Shown in pieces: positions 1-13,200 of a stretch of DNA of 64,000 nt. The position numbers and the translations under genes were made by a program. Positions within the stretch are counted from its first letter, which is position 1; each line of letters begins with the position of its first letter. Below the pieces are notes generated by a model. That model was not told the origin of the DNA, made no database searches, and was given only the letters and a program-made list of their open reading frames with translations. The stretch lies in contig JAWQEG010001395.1 of the NCBI GenBank assembly GCA_033782935.1, positions 1,024,501 through 1,088,500 of the forward strand. Direction: 5' to 3'. This DNA is from Petrolisthes cinctipes. Taxonomy: Eukaryota > Arthropoda > Malacostraca > Decapoda > Porcellanidae.

Positions 1-149
1 TACAGATACCTTCTGGGACCTCTAAATATCGAATTTTCGGGTGTTTTGTGACTCAATTTGAGATATCGATTTTTTGGCACCTAAAATGTCGATATTTAGC
101 ATGTTTTTTAGCCTATATTTTGAAAATATTCTAGCACTGAGTAGGCATG

Positions 150-325
150 TACAGATTGCTTCTGGGACCCCAAAATATTGAATTTTCGGGTGTTTTGAGC
201 CTGAATTTAAGATATAAACGGGTACAGAAGATACATGCACATATTGACTTTGGGCACCAAAAATATCGATTTTCAGCATGTTTTGGGCCTGAATTTTGAA
301 AATACTCTAACACGGAGTAGGCATG
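150..325. repeat. Monomer A (type copy, A_a), itself a dimer of two 88-bp halves
   Basis: The first half contains 'atattgaattttcgggtg' from 175 and the second 'atatcgattttcagcatg' from 263; the next monomer's first half has 'atatcgaattttcgggtg' from 351. The spacings are exactly 88 and 88 bp. The halves align along their length: 'gttttgagcctgaattt' pairs with 'gttttgggcctgaatttt', 'acatgcacatattgact' with 'gcatgtacagatcgctt', and 'tttgggcacc' with 'tctgggacc'. The monomer therefore arose by duplication of an ancestral unit of about 88 bp. Confidence 0.88.
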
Positions 326-502
326 TACAGATCGCTTCTGGGACCCCAAAATATCGAATTTTCGGGTGTTTAATGCCAGAATTTGAGATATAAACGGGTA
401 CAGAAGATGCATGCACATATCGACTTTTGGGCACCTAAAAGATCGATTTTCAGTATGTTTTTGGCCTGTATTTTGAAAATACTCTAACACGGAGTAGGCA
501 TG
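326..502. repeat. Monomer B (type copy, B_a), 177 bp
   Basis: It follows A and aligns with it throughout. The two halves measure 89 and 88 bp (anchor positions 351, 440 and 528). B_a is recognised by 'gtttagggccagaattt' (here with a small local variant), 'gggcacctaaaagatcg' and 'gtatgtttttggcctg'. The b version (type copy 828-1004) instead has 'gggtactgaagatg', 'cttttgtgcacc' and 'gttttgagcatg'. Confidence 0.85.
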
Positions 503-651
503 TACAGATACCTTCTGGGACCTCTAAATATCGAATTTTCGGGTGTTTTGTGACTGAATTTGAGATATCGATTTTTTGGCACCTAAAATGTCGATTTTTA
601 GCATGTTTTTTAGCCTATATTTTGAAAATATTCTAGCACTGTGTAGGCATG
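503..651. repeat. Monomer C (type copy, C_a), shortened to about 148 bp by a 28-bp internal deletion
   Basis: The distance between the two half-unit anchors (528 and 588) is 60 bp instead of 88. Where A and B read 'gagatataaacgggtac' and, further on, 'gcacatatcgac', C reads 'gagatatcgattttttgg' directly. The missing stretch is bounded by short 'atat' matches, consistent with deletion at microhomology. All C monomers, a and b, share it, so it predates the a/b split. This copy carries one extra T (149 bp). Confidence 0.85.
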
Positions 652-1829
652 TACAGATTGCTTCTGGGACCCCAAAATATTGAATTTTCGGGTGTTTTGA
701 GCCTGAATTTGAGATATAAACGGGCACAGAAGATACATGCACATATTGACTTTGGGCATCTAAAATATCGATTTTCAGCATGTTTTGGGCCTGTATTTTG
801 AAAATACTCTAACACTGAATAGGCATGTACAGATTGCTTCTGGGACCGCAAAATATTGCATTTTCGGGTGTTTTGAGCCTGAATTTGAGATATAAACGGG
901 TACTGAAGATGCATGCACATATCGACTTTTGTGCACCTAAAAGATCGATTTTCAGTATGTTTTGAGCATGTATTTTGAAAATACTCTAACACGGAGTAGG
1001 CATGTACAGATCGCTTCTGGGACCCCTAAATATCGAATTTTCGGGTGTTTTGGGACTGAATTTGAGATATCGACTTTTTGGCATCTAAAAGATCGATTTT
1101 TAGCATGTTTTTAGCCTATATTTTGAAAATATTCTAGCACTGAGTAGGCATGTACAGATTGCTTCTGGGACCCCAAAATATTGAATTTTCGGGTGTTTTG
1201 AGCCTGAATTTGAGATATAAACGGGTACAGAAGATACATGCACATATTGACTTTGGGCACTAAAAATATCGATTTTCAGCATGTTTTGGGCCTGAATTTT
1301 GAAAATACTCTTACACGGAGTAGGCATGTACAGATCGCTTCTGGGACCCCAAAATATCGAATTTTCGGGTGTTTAGGGCCAGAATTTGAGATATAAACGG
1401 GTACAGAAGATGCATGCACATATCGACTTTTGGGCACCTAAAAGATCGATTTTCAGTATGTTTTTGGCCTGTATTTTGAAAATACTCTAACACGGAGTAC
1501 GCATGTACAGATACCTTCTGGGACCTCTAAATATCGAATTTTCGGGTGTTTTGTGACTGAATTTGAGATATCGATTTTTTGGCACCTAAAATGTCGATTT
1601 TTGGCATGTTTTTAGCCTATATTTTGAAAATATTCTAGCACTGTGTAGGCATGTAGAGATTGCTTTTGGGACCCCAAAATATTGAATTTTCGGGTGTTTT
1701 GAGCCTGAATTTGAGATATAAACGGGTACAGAAGATACATGCACATATTGACTTTGGGCATCTAAAATATCGATTTTCAGCATGTTTTGGGCCTGTATTT
1801 TGAAAATACTCTAACACTGAGTAGGCATG

Positions 1830-1936
1830 TACAGATTGCTTCTGGGAACCCAAAATATTGAATTTTCGGGTGTTTTGAGCCTGAATTTGAGATATAAACG
1901 GGTATTTTGAAAATACTCTAACACGGAGTAGGCATG
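1830..1936. repeat. Truncated B_b monomer (107 bp) with a 70-bp internal deletion
   Basis: The monomer starts normally, reaches 'gatataaacgggta' and jumps at about 1904 to 'ttttgaaaatactctaac'. In intact B_b copies those two points are separated by 70 bp, and both ends of the lost segment carry 'gta', so the event looks like a deletion at a 3-bp direct repeat. The flanking monomers are intact. Confidence 0.8.
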
Positions 1937-4689
1937 TACAGATCGCTTCTGGGACCCCTAAATATCGAATTTTCGGGTGTTTTGGGACTGAATTTGAGAA
2001 ATCGACTTTTTGGCACTTAAAAGATCGATTTTTAGCATGTTTTTAGCCTATATTTCGAAAATATTCTAGCACTGAGTAGGCATGTACAGATTGCTTCTGG
2101 GACCCCAAAATATTGAATTTTCGGGTGTTTTGGGACTGAATTTGAGATATCGACTTTTTGGCACCTAAGAGATCGATTTTTAGCATGTTTTTAGCCTATA
2201 TTTTGAAAATATTCTAGCACTACAGATTGCTTCTGGGACCCCAAAATATTGAATTTTCGGGTGTTTTGATCCTGAATTTGAGATATAAACGGGTACTGAA
2301 GATGCATGCACATATCGACTTTTGTGCACCTAAAAGATCGATTTTCAGTATGTTTTGAGCATGTTTTTTGAAAATACTCTAACACGGAGTAGGCATGTAC
2401 AAATCGCTTCTGGGACCCCTAAATATCGAATTTTCGGGTGTTTTGGGACTGAATTTGAGATATCGACTTTTTGGCATCTAAAAGATCGATTTTTAGCATG
2501 TTTTTAGCCTATATTTTGAAAATATTCTAACACTGTGTAGGCATGTACAGATTGCTTCTGGGACCCCAAAATATTGAATTTTCGGGTGTTTTGAGCCTGA
2601 ATTTGAGATATAAACGGGTACAGAAGATACATGCACATATTGACTTTGGGCATCTAAAATATCGATTTTCAGCATGTTTTGGGCCTGTATTTTGAAAATA
2701 CTCTAACACTGAGTAGGCATGTACAGATTGCTTCTGGGACCCCAAAATATTGAATTTTCGGGTGTTTTGAGCCTGAATTTGAGATATAAACGGGTACTGA
2801 AGATGCATGCACATATCGACTTTTGTGCACCTAAAAGATCGATTTTCAGTATGTTTTGAGCATGTATTTTGAAAATACTCTAACACGGAGTAGGCATGTA
2901 CAGATCGCTTCTGGGACCCCTAAATATCGAATTTTCGGGTGTTTTGGGACTGAATTTGAGATATCGACTTTTTAGCACCTAAAAGATCGATTTTTAGCAT
3001 GTTTTTAGCCTATATTTTGAAAATATTCTAGCACTGAGTAGGCATGTACAGATCGCTTCTGGGACCCCAAAATATTGAATTTTCGGGTGTTTTGAGCCTG
3101 AATTTGAGATATAAACGGGTACAGAAGATACATGCACATATCGACTTTTGTGCATCTAAAATATCGATTTTCAGCATGTTTTGGGCCTGTATTTTGAAAA
3201 TACTCTAACACGGAGTAGGCATGTACAGATCGCTTCTGGGACCCCTAATTATCGAATTTTCGGGTGTTTTGGGACTGAATTTGAGATATCGACTTTTTGG
3301 CATCTAAAAGATCGATTTTTCGCATGTTTTTAGCCTATTTTTTGAAAATATTCTAGCACTGAGTAGGCATGTACAGATCGCTTCTGGGACCCCAAAATAT
3401 CGAATTTTCGGGTGTTTAGGGCCAGAATTTGAGATATAAACGGTTACAGAAGATGCATGCACATATCGACTTTTGGGCACCTAAAAGATCGATTTTCAGT
3501 ATGTTTTTGGCCTGTATTTTGAAAATACTCTAACACGGAGTAGGCATGTACAGATACCTTCTGGGACCTCTAAATATCGAATTTTCGGGTGTTTTGTGAC
3601 TCAATTTGAGATATCGATTTTTTGGCACCTAAAATGTCGATATTTAGCATGTTTTTTAGCCTATATTTTGAAAATATTCTAGCACTGTGTAGGCATGTAC
3701 AGATTGCTTCTGGGACCCCAAAATATTGAATTTTCGGGTGTATTGAGCCTGAATTTGAGATATAAACGGGCACAGAAGATACATGCACATATTGACTTTG
3801 GGCATCTAAAATATCGATTTTCAGCATGTTTTGGGCCTGTATTTTGAAAATACTCTAACACTGAGTAGGCATGTACAGATTGCTTCTGGGACCCCAAAAT
3901 ATCGAATTTTCGGGTGTTTTGAGCCTGAATTTGAGATATAAACGGGTACTGAAGATGCATGCACATATCGACTTTTGTGCACCTAAAAGATCGATTTTCA
4001 GTATGTTTTGAGCATGTATTTTGAAAATACTCTAACACGGAGTAGGCATGTACAGATCGCTTCTGGGACCCCTAAATATCGAATTTTCGGGTGTTTTGGG
4101 ACTGAATTTGAGATATCGACTTTTTGGCACCTAAAAGATCGATTTTTAGCATGTTTTTAGCCTATATTTTGAAAATATTATAGCACTGTACAGATTGCTT
4201 CTGGGACCCCAAAATATTGAATTTTCGGGTGTTTTGAGCCAGAATTTGAGATATAAACGGGTACAGAAGATGCATGCACATATCGACTTTTGGGCACCTA
4301 AAAGATCGATTTTTAGTATGTTTTTGGCCTGTATTTTGAAAATACTCTAACACGGAGTAGGCATGTACAGATACCTTCTGAGACCTCTAAATATCGAATT
4401 TTCGGGTGTTTTGGGACTGAATTTAAGATATCGATTTTTTGGCACCTAAAATGTCGATTTTTAGCATGTTTTTAGCCTATATTTTGAAAATATTCTAGCA
4501 CTGTGTAGGCATGTACAGATTGCTTCTGGGACCCCAAAATATTGAATTTTCGGGTGATTTGAGCCTGAATTTGAGATATAAACGGGTACAGAAGATACAT
4601 GCACATATTGACTTTGGGCATCTAAAATATCGATTTTCAGCATGTTTTGGGCCTGTATTTTGAAAATACTCTAACACTGAGTAGGCATG

Positions 4690-4985
4690 TACAGATTGCT
4701 TCTGGGACCCCAAAATATTGAATTTTCGGGTGTTTTGAGCCTGAATTTGAGATATCGACTTTTTGGCATCTAAAATATCGATTTTCAGCATGTTTTGGGC
4801 CTGTATTTCGAAAATACTCTAACACTGAGTAGGCATGTACAGATTGCTTCTGGGACCCCAAAATATTGAATTTTCGGGTGTTTTGAGCCTGAATTTGAGA
4901 TATCGACTTTTTGGCATCTAAAATATCGATTTTCAGCATGTTTTGGGCCTGTATTTCGAAAATACTCTAACACTGAGTAGGCATG
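4690..4985. repeat. Two tandem C/A hybrid monomers of 148 bp each
   Basis: The units 4690-4837 and 4838-4985 begin like A, take the short first half of C ('gagatatcgactttttgg'), then continue as A_b ('catctaaaatatcg', 'gttttgggcctg'). Both share the private variant 'gtatttcgaaaatac', so one was copied from the other. A related fusion of C first half to A_b second half is seen near 5,715-5,800, 6,030-6,120, 8,180-8,260 and 16,900-16,990, preceded there by a C_b-type start. They are products of recombination inside the 'taaaa-at-tcgatttt' stretch common to all second halves. Confidence 0.82.
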
Positions 4986-7299
4986 TACAGATTGCTTCTG
5001 GGACCCCAAAATATCGAATTTTCGGGTGTTTTGAGCCTGAATTTGAGATATAAACGGGTACTGAAGATGCATGCACATATCGACTTTTGTGCACCTAAAA
5101 GATCGATTTTCAGTATGTTTTGAGCATGTATTTTGAAAATACTCTAACACGGAGTAGGCATGTACAGATCGCTTCAGGGACCCCTAAATATCGAATTTTC
5201 GGGTGTTTTGGGACTGAATTTGAGATATCGACTTTTTGGCACCTAAAAGATCGATTTTTAGCATGTTTTTAGCCTATATTTTGAAAATATTCTAGCACTG
5301 AGTAGGCATGTACAGATTGCTTCTGGGACCCCAAAATATTGAATTTTCGGGTGATTTAAGCCTGAATTTGAGATATTAACGGGTACAGAAGATACATGCA
5401 CATATTGACTTTGGGCATCTAAAATATCGATTTTCAGTATGTTTTGGGCCTGTATTTTGAAAATACTCTAACACTGAGTAGGCATGTACAGATTGCTTCT
5501 GGGACCCCAAAATATTGAATTTTCGGGTGTTTTGAGCCTGAATTTGAGATATAAACGGTTACTGAAGATGCATGCACATATCGACTTTTGTGCACCTAAA
5601 AGATCGATTTTCAGTATGTTTTGAGCATGTATTTTGAAAATACTCTAACACGGAGTAGGCATGTACAGATCGCTTCTGGGACCCCTAAATATCGAATTTT
5701 CGGGTGTTTTGGGACTGAATTTGAGATATCGACTTTTTGGCATCTAAAATATCGATTTTCAGCAAGTTTTGGGCCTGTATTTTGAAAATACTCTAACACT
5801 GAGTAGGCATGTACAGATTGCTTCTGGGACCCAAAAATATCGAATTTTCAGGTGTTTTGAGCCTGAATTTGAGATATAAACGGGTACTGAAGATGCATGC
5901 ACATATCGACTTTTGTGCACCTAAAAGATCGATTTTCAGTATGTTTTGAGCATGTATTTTGAAAATACTCTAACACGGAGTAGGCATGTACAGATCGCTT
6001 CTGGGACCCCTAAATATCGAATTTTTTGGTGTTTTGGGACTGAATTTGAGATATCGACTTTTTGGCATCTAAAATATCGATTTTCAGCATGTTTTGGGCC
6101 TGTATTTTGAAAATACTCTAACACTGAGTAGGCATGTACAGATTGCTTCTGGGACCCCAAAATATCGAATTTTCTGGTGTTTTGAGCCTGAATTTGAGAT
6201 ATAAACGGGTACTGAAGATGCATGCACATATCGACTTTTGTGCACCTAAAAGATCGATTTTCAGTATGTTTTGAGCATGTATTTTGAAAATACTCTAACA
6301 CGGAGTAGGCATGTACAGATCGCTTCTGGGACCCCTAAATATCGAATTTTCGGGTGTTTTGGGACTGAATTTGAGATATCGACTTTTTGGCACCTAAAAG
6401 ATCGATTTTTAGCATGTTTTTAGCCTATATTTTGAAAATATTCTAGCACTGAGTAGGCATGTACAGATTGCTTCTGGGACCCCAAAATATTGAATTTTCG
6501 GGTGTTTTGAGCCTGAATTTGAGATATAAACGGGTACAGAAGATACATGCACATATTGACTTTGGGCACCAAAAATATCGATTTTCAGCATGTTTTGGGC
6601 CTGAATTTTGAAAATACTCTAACACGGAGTAGGCATGTACAGATCGCTTCTGGGACCCCTAAATATCGAATTTTCGGGTGTTTAGGGCCAGAATTTCAGA
6701 TATAAACGGGTACAGAAGATGCATGCACATATCGACTTTTGGGCACCTAAAAGATCGATTTTCAGTATGTTTTTGGCCTGTATTTTGAAAATACTCTAAC
6801 ACGGAGTAGGCATGTACAGATACCTTCTGGGACCTCTAAATATCGAATTTTCTGGTGTTTTGGGACTGAATTTAAGATATCGATTTTTTGGCACCTAAAA
6901 TTTCGATTTTTTGCATGTTTTTAGCCTATATTTTGAAAATATTCTAGCACTGTGTAGGCATGTACAGATTGCTTCTGGGACCCCAAAATATTGAATTTTC
7001 GGGTGTTTTGAGCCTGAATTTGAGATATAAACGGGTACAGAAGATACATGCACATATCGACTTTTGTGCACCTAAAAGATCGATTTTCAGTATGTTTTCA
7101 GCATGTATTTTGAAAATACTCTAACACGGAGTAGGCATGTACAGATCGCTTCTGGGACCCCTAAATATAGAATTTTCGGGTGTTTTGGGACTGAATTTGA
7201 GATATCGACTTTTTGGCACTTAAAAGATCGATTTTTAGCATGTTTTTAGCCTATATTTTGAAAATATTCTAGCACTGTACAGATTGTTTCTGGGACCCC

Positions 7300-10200
7300 A
7301 AAATATTGAATTTTCGGGTGTTTTGAGGATGAATTTGAGATATAAACGGGTACAGAAGATACATGCACATATTGACTTTGGGCATCAAAAATATCGATTT
7401 TCAGCATGTTTTGGGCCTGTATTTTGAAAATACTCTAACACTGAGTAGGCATGTACAGATTGCTTCTGGGACCCCAAAATATTGAATTTTCGGGTGTTTT
7501 GAGCCTGAATTTGAGATATAAACGTGTACTGAAGATGCATGCACATATCGACTTTTGGGCACCTAAAAGATCGATTTTCAGTATGTTTTTGGCCTGTATT
7601 TTGAAAATACTCTAACACGGAGTAGGCATGTACAGATACCTTCTGAGACCTCTAAATATCGAATTTTCGGGTGTTTTGGGACTGAATTTAAGATATCGAT
7701 TTTTTGGCACCTAAAATGTCGATTTTTAGCATGTTTTTAGCCTATATTTTGAAAATATTTTAGCACTGAGTAGGCATGTACAGATTGCTTCTGGGACCCC
7801 AAAATATTGAATTTTCGGGTGATTTGAGCCTGAATTTGAGATATAAACGGGTACAGAAGATACATGCACATATTGACTTTGGGCATCTAAAATATCGATT
7901 TTCAGCATGTTTTGGGCCTGTATTTTGAAAATACTCTAACACTGAGTAGGCATGTACAGATTGCTTCTGGGACCCCAAAATATTGAATTTTCGGGTGTTT
8001 TGAGCCTGAATTTGAGATATAAACGGTTACTGAAGATGCATGCACATATCGACTTTTGTGCACCTAAAAGATCGATTTTCAATATGTTTTGAGCATGTAT
8101 TTTGAAAATACTCTAACACGGAGTAGGCATGTACAGATCGCTTCTGGGACCCCTAAATATCGAATTTTCGGGTGTTTTGGGACTGAATTTGAGATATCGA
8201 CTTTTTGGCATCTAAAATATCGATTTTCAGCATGTTTTGGGCCTGTATTTTGAAAATACTCTAACACTGAGTAGGCATGTACAGATTGCTTCTGGGACCC
8301 CTAAATATCGAATTTTCGGGTGTTTTGGGGCTGAATTTGAGATATCGACTTTTTGGCACCTAAAAGATCGATTTTTAGCATGTTTTTAGCCTATATTTTG
8401 AAAATATTCTAGCACTGTACAGATTGTTTCAGGGACCCCAAAATATTGAATTTTCGGGTGTTTTGAGCCTGAATTTGAGATATAAACGGGTACAGAAGAT
8501 ACATGCACATATTGACTTTGGGCATCTAAAATATCGATTTTCAGCATGTTTTGGGCCTGTATTTTGAAAATACTCTAACACTGAGTAGGCATGTACAGAT
8601 TGCTTCTGGGACCCCAAAATATTGAATTTTCCGGTGTTTTGAGCCTGAATTTGAGATATAAACGTGTACTGAAGATGCATGCACATATCGACTTTTGTGC
8701 ACCTAAAAGATCGATTTTTAGTATGTTTTGAGCATGTATTTTGAAAATACTCTAACACGGAGTAGGCATGTACAGATCGCTTCTGGGACCCCTAAATATC
8801 GAATTTTCGGGTGTTTTGGGACTGAATTTGAGATATCGACTTTTTGGCACCTAAAAGATCGATTTTTAGCATGTTTTTAGCCTATATTTTGAAAATATTC
8901 TAGCACTGAGTAGGCATGTACAGATTGCTTCTGGGACCCCAAAATATTGAATTTTCGGGTGTTTTGAACCAGAATTTGAGATATAAACGGGTACAGAAGA
9001 TGCATGCACATATCGACTTTTGGGCACCTAAAAGATCGATTTTCAGTATGTTTTTGGCCTGTATTTTGAAAATACTCTAACACGGAGTAGGCATGTACAG
9101 ATACCTTCTGAGACCTCTAAATATCGAATTTTCGGGTGTTTTGGGACTGAATTTGAGATATCGATTTTTTGGCACCTAAAATGTCGATTTTTAGCATGTT
9201 TTTAGCCTATATTTTGAAAATATTCTAGCACTGTGTAGGCATGTACAGATTGCTTCTGGGACCCCAAAATATTGAATTTTCGGGTGTTTTGAGCCTGAAT
9301 TTGAGATATAAACGGGTACTGAAGATGCATGCACATATCGACTTTTGTGCACCTAAAAGATCGATTTTCAGTATGTTTTGAGCATGTATTTTGAAAACAC
9401 GGAGTAGGCATGTACAGATCGCTTCTGGGACCCCTAAATATCGAATTTTCGGGTGTTTTGGGACTGAATTTGTGATATAAACGGGTACAGAAGATGCATG
9501 CACATATCGACTTTTGGGCACCTAAAAGATCGATTTTCAGTATGTTTTTGGCCTGTATTTTGAAAATACTCTAACACGGAGTAGGCATGTACAGATACCT
9601 TCTGAGACCTCTAAATATCGAATTTTCGGGTGTTTTGGGACTGAATTTAAGATATCGTTTTTTTGGCACCTAAAATGTCGATTTTTAGCATGTTTTTGGC
9701 CTGTATTTTGAAAATACTCTAACACGGAGTAGGCATGTACAGATCGCTTCTGGGACCCCTAAATATCGAATTTTAGGGTGTTTTGGGACTGAATTTGAGA
9801 TATCGACTTTTTGGCACTTAAAAGATCGATTTTTAGCATGTTTTTAGCCTATATTTTGAAAATATTCTAGCACTGTACAGATTGCTTCTGGGACCCCAAA
9901 ATATTGAATTTTCGGGTGTTTTGAGCCTGAATTTGAGATATAAACGGGTACAGAAGATACATGCACATATTGACTTTGGGCATCTAAAATATCGATTTTC
10001 AGCATGTTTTGGGCCTGTATTTTGAAAATACTCTAACACTGAGTAGGCATGTACAGATTGCTTCTGGGACCCCAAAATATTGAATTTTCGGGTGTTTTGA
10101 GCCTGAATTTGAGATATAAACGGGTACTGAAGATGCATGCACATATCGACTTTTGTGCACCTAAAAGATCGATTTTCAGTATGTTTTGAGCATGTATTTT

Positions 10201-13200
10201 GAAAATACTCTAACACGGAGTAGGCATGTACAGATCGCTTCTGGGACTAGGCCCTAAATATCGAATTTTCGGGTGTTTTGGAACTGAATTTGAGATATCG
10301 ACTTTTTGGCACCTAAAAGATCGATTTTTAGCATGTTTTTAGCCTATATTTTGAAAATATTCTAGCGCTGTGTAGGCATGTACAGATTGCTTCTAGGACC
10401 CCAAAATATTGAATTTTCGGGTGTTTTGAGCCTGAATTTGAGATATAAACGGGTACAGAAGATACATGCACATATTGACTTTGGGCATCTAAAATATCGA
10501 TTTTCAGCATGTTTTGGGCCTGTATTTTGAAAATACTCTAACACTGAGTAGGCATGTACAGATTGCTTCTGGGACCCCAAAATATTGAATTTTCGGGTGT
10601 TTTGAGCCTGAATTTGAGATATAAACGGGTACTGAAGATGCATGCACATATCGACTTTTGTGCACCTAAAAGATCGATTTTCAGTATGTTTTGAGCATGT
10701 ATTTTGAAAATACTCTAACACGGAGTAGGCATGTACAGATCGCTTCTGGGACCCCTAAATATCGAATTTTCGGGTGTTTTGGGACTGAATTTGAGATATC
10801 GACTTTTTGGCACCTAAAAGATCGATTTTTAGCATGTTTTTAGCCTATATTTTGAAAATATTCTAGCACTGAGTAGGCATGTACAGATTGCTTCTGGGAC
10901 CCCAAAATATTGAATTTTCGGGTGTTTTGAGCCTGAATTTGAGATATAAACGGGTACAGAAGATGCATGCACATATCGACTTTTGGGCACCTAAAAGATC
11001 GATTTTCAGTATGTTTTTGGCCTGTATTTTGAAAATACTCTAACACGGAGTAGGCATGTACAGATACCTTCTGAGACCTCTAAATATCGAATTTTAGGGT
11101 GTTTTGGGACTGAATTTAAGATATCGATTTTTTGGCACCTAAAATGTCGATTTTTAGCATGTTTTTAGCCTATATTTTGAAAATATTCTAGCTCTGAGTA
11201 GGCATGTACAGATTGCTTCTGGGACCCCAAAATATTGAATTTTCGGGTGTTTTGAGCCTGAATTTGAGATATAAACGGGTACAGAAGATATATGCACATA
11301 TTGACTTTGGGCGCCAAAAATATCGATTTTCAGCATGTTTTGGGCCTGAATTTTGAAAATACTCTAACACGGAGTAGGCATGTACAGATCGCTTCTGGGA
11401 CCCCAAAATATCGAATTTTCGGGTGTTTAGGGCCAGAATTTGAGATATAAACGGGTACAGAAGATGCATGCACATATCGACTTTTGGGCACCTAAAAGAT
11501 CGATTTTCAGTATGTTTTTGGCCTGTATTTTGAAAATACTCTAACACGGAGTAGGCATGTACAGATCGCTTCTGGGACCCCTAAATATCGAATTTTCGGG
11601 TGTTTTGGGACTGAATTTGGGATATCGACTTTTTGGCACTTAAAAGATCGATTTTTAGCATGTTTTTAGCCTATATTTTGAAAATATTCTAGCACTGTAC
11701 AGATTGTTTCTGGGACCCCAAAATATTGAATTTTCGGGTGTTTTGAGCCTGAAATTGAGATATAAACCGGTACAGAAGATACATGCACATATTGACTTTG
11801 GGCATCTAAAATATCGATTTTCAGCATGTTTTGGGCCTGTATTTTGAAAATACTCTAACACTGAGTAGGCATGTACAGATTGCTTCTGGGACCCCAAAAT
11901 ATTGAATTTTCCGGTGTTTTGAGCCTGAATTTGAGATATAAACGGGTACTGAAGATGCATGCACATATCGACTTTTGTGCACCTAAAAGATCGATTTTTA
12001 GTATGTTTTGAGCATGTATTTTGAAAATACTCTAACACGGAGTAGGCATGTACAGATCGCTTCTGGGACCCCTAAATATCGAATTTTCGGGTGTTTTGGG
12101 ACTGAATTTGAGATATCGACTTTTTCGCACCTAAAAGATCGATTTTTAGCATGTTTTTAGCCTATATTTTGAAAATATTCTAGCACTGAGTAGGCATGTA
12201 CAGATTGCTTCTGGGACCCCAAAATATTGAATTTTCGGGTGTTTTGAGCCTGAATTTGAGATATAAACGGGTACAGAAGATACATGCACATATTGACTTT
12301 GGGCACCAAAAATATCGATTTTCAGCATGTTTTTTGCCTATATATTGAAAATATTCTAGCACTGTACAGATTGCTTCTGGGACCCCAAAATATTGAATTT
12401 TCGGGTGTTTTGAGCCTGAATTTGAGATATAAACGGGTACAGAAGATACATGCACATATTGACTTTGGGCACCAAAAATATCGATTTTCAGCATGTTTTA
12501 GGCCTGAATTTTGAAAATACTCTAACACGGAGTAGGCATGTACAGATCGCTTCTGGGACCCCAAAATATCGAATTTTCGTGTGTTTAGGGCCAGAATTTG
12601 AGATATAAACGGGTACAGAAGATGCATGCACATATCGACTTTTGGGCACCTAAACGATCGATTTTCAGTATGTTTTTGGCCTGTATTTTGAAAATACTCT
12701 AACACGGAGTAAGCATGTACAGATACCTTCTGGGACCTCTAAATATCGAATTTTCAGGTGTTTTGGGACTGAATTTGAGATATCGATTTTTTGGCACCTA
12801 AAATGTCGATTTTTAGCATGTTTTTAGCCTATATTTTGAGAATATTCTAGCACTGTGTAGGCATGTACAGATTGCTTCTGGGACCCCAAAATATTGAGTT
12901 TTCGGGTGTTTAGGGCCAGAATTTGAGATATAAACGGGTACAGAAGATGCATGCACATATCGACTTTTGGGCACCTAAAAGATCGATTTTCAGTATGTTT
13001 TTGGCCTGTATTTTGAAAATACTCTAACACCGAGTAGGCATGTACAGATCGCTTCTGGGACCCCTAAATATCGAATTTTCGGGTGTTTTGGGACTGAATT
13101 TGAGATATCGACTTTTTGGCACTTAAAAGATCGATTTTTAGCATGTTTTTAGCCTATATTTTGAAAATATTCTAGCACTGTACAGATTGCTTCTGGGACC

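Larger units (their letters stand above)
150..1152. repeat. Type example of the six-monomer higher-order repeat (A_a B_a C_a A_b B_b C_b)
   Basis: Monomer starts lie at 150, 326, 503, 652, 828 and 1005, with the next A_a at 1153. Lengths are therefore 176, 177, 149, 176, 177 and 148 bp. C_a here carries one extra T in its 'catgttttttagcc' run; without it the unit is 1,002 bp. The two 501-bp halves differ at diagnostic sites in every monomer (see the summary key), so they are stable variants and not random noise. Many other six-monomer units in the window follow this order; the departures are described separately. Confidence 0.9.

Noticed and set aside
150..325. CENP-B box
   Set aside because: The monomers contain 'ttcggg' and 'aaacggg', and rare copies have 'gaattcgagatataaacggg' (about 33,935 and 36,066), but the spacing between TTCG and CGGG is two bases too long for the canonical NTTCGNNNNANNCGGGN pattern. 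At 'tcgaattttcggg' the required spacing and central A are also missing.
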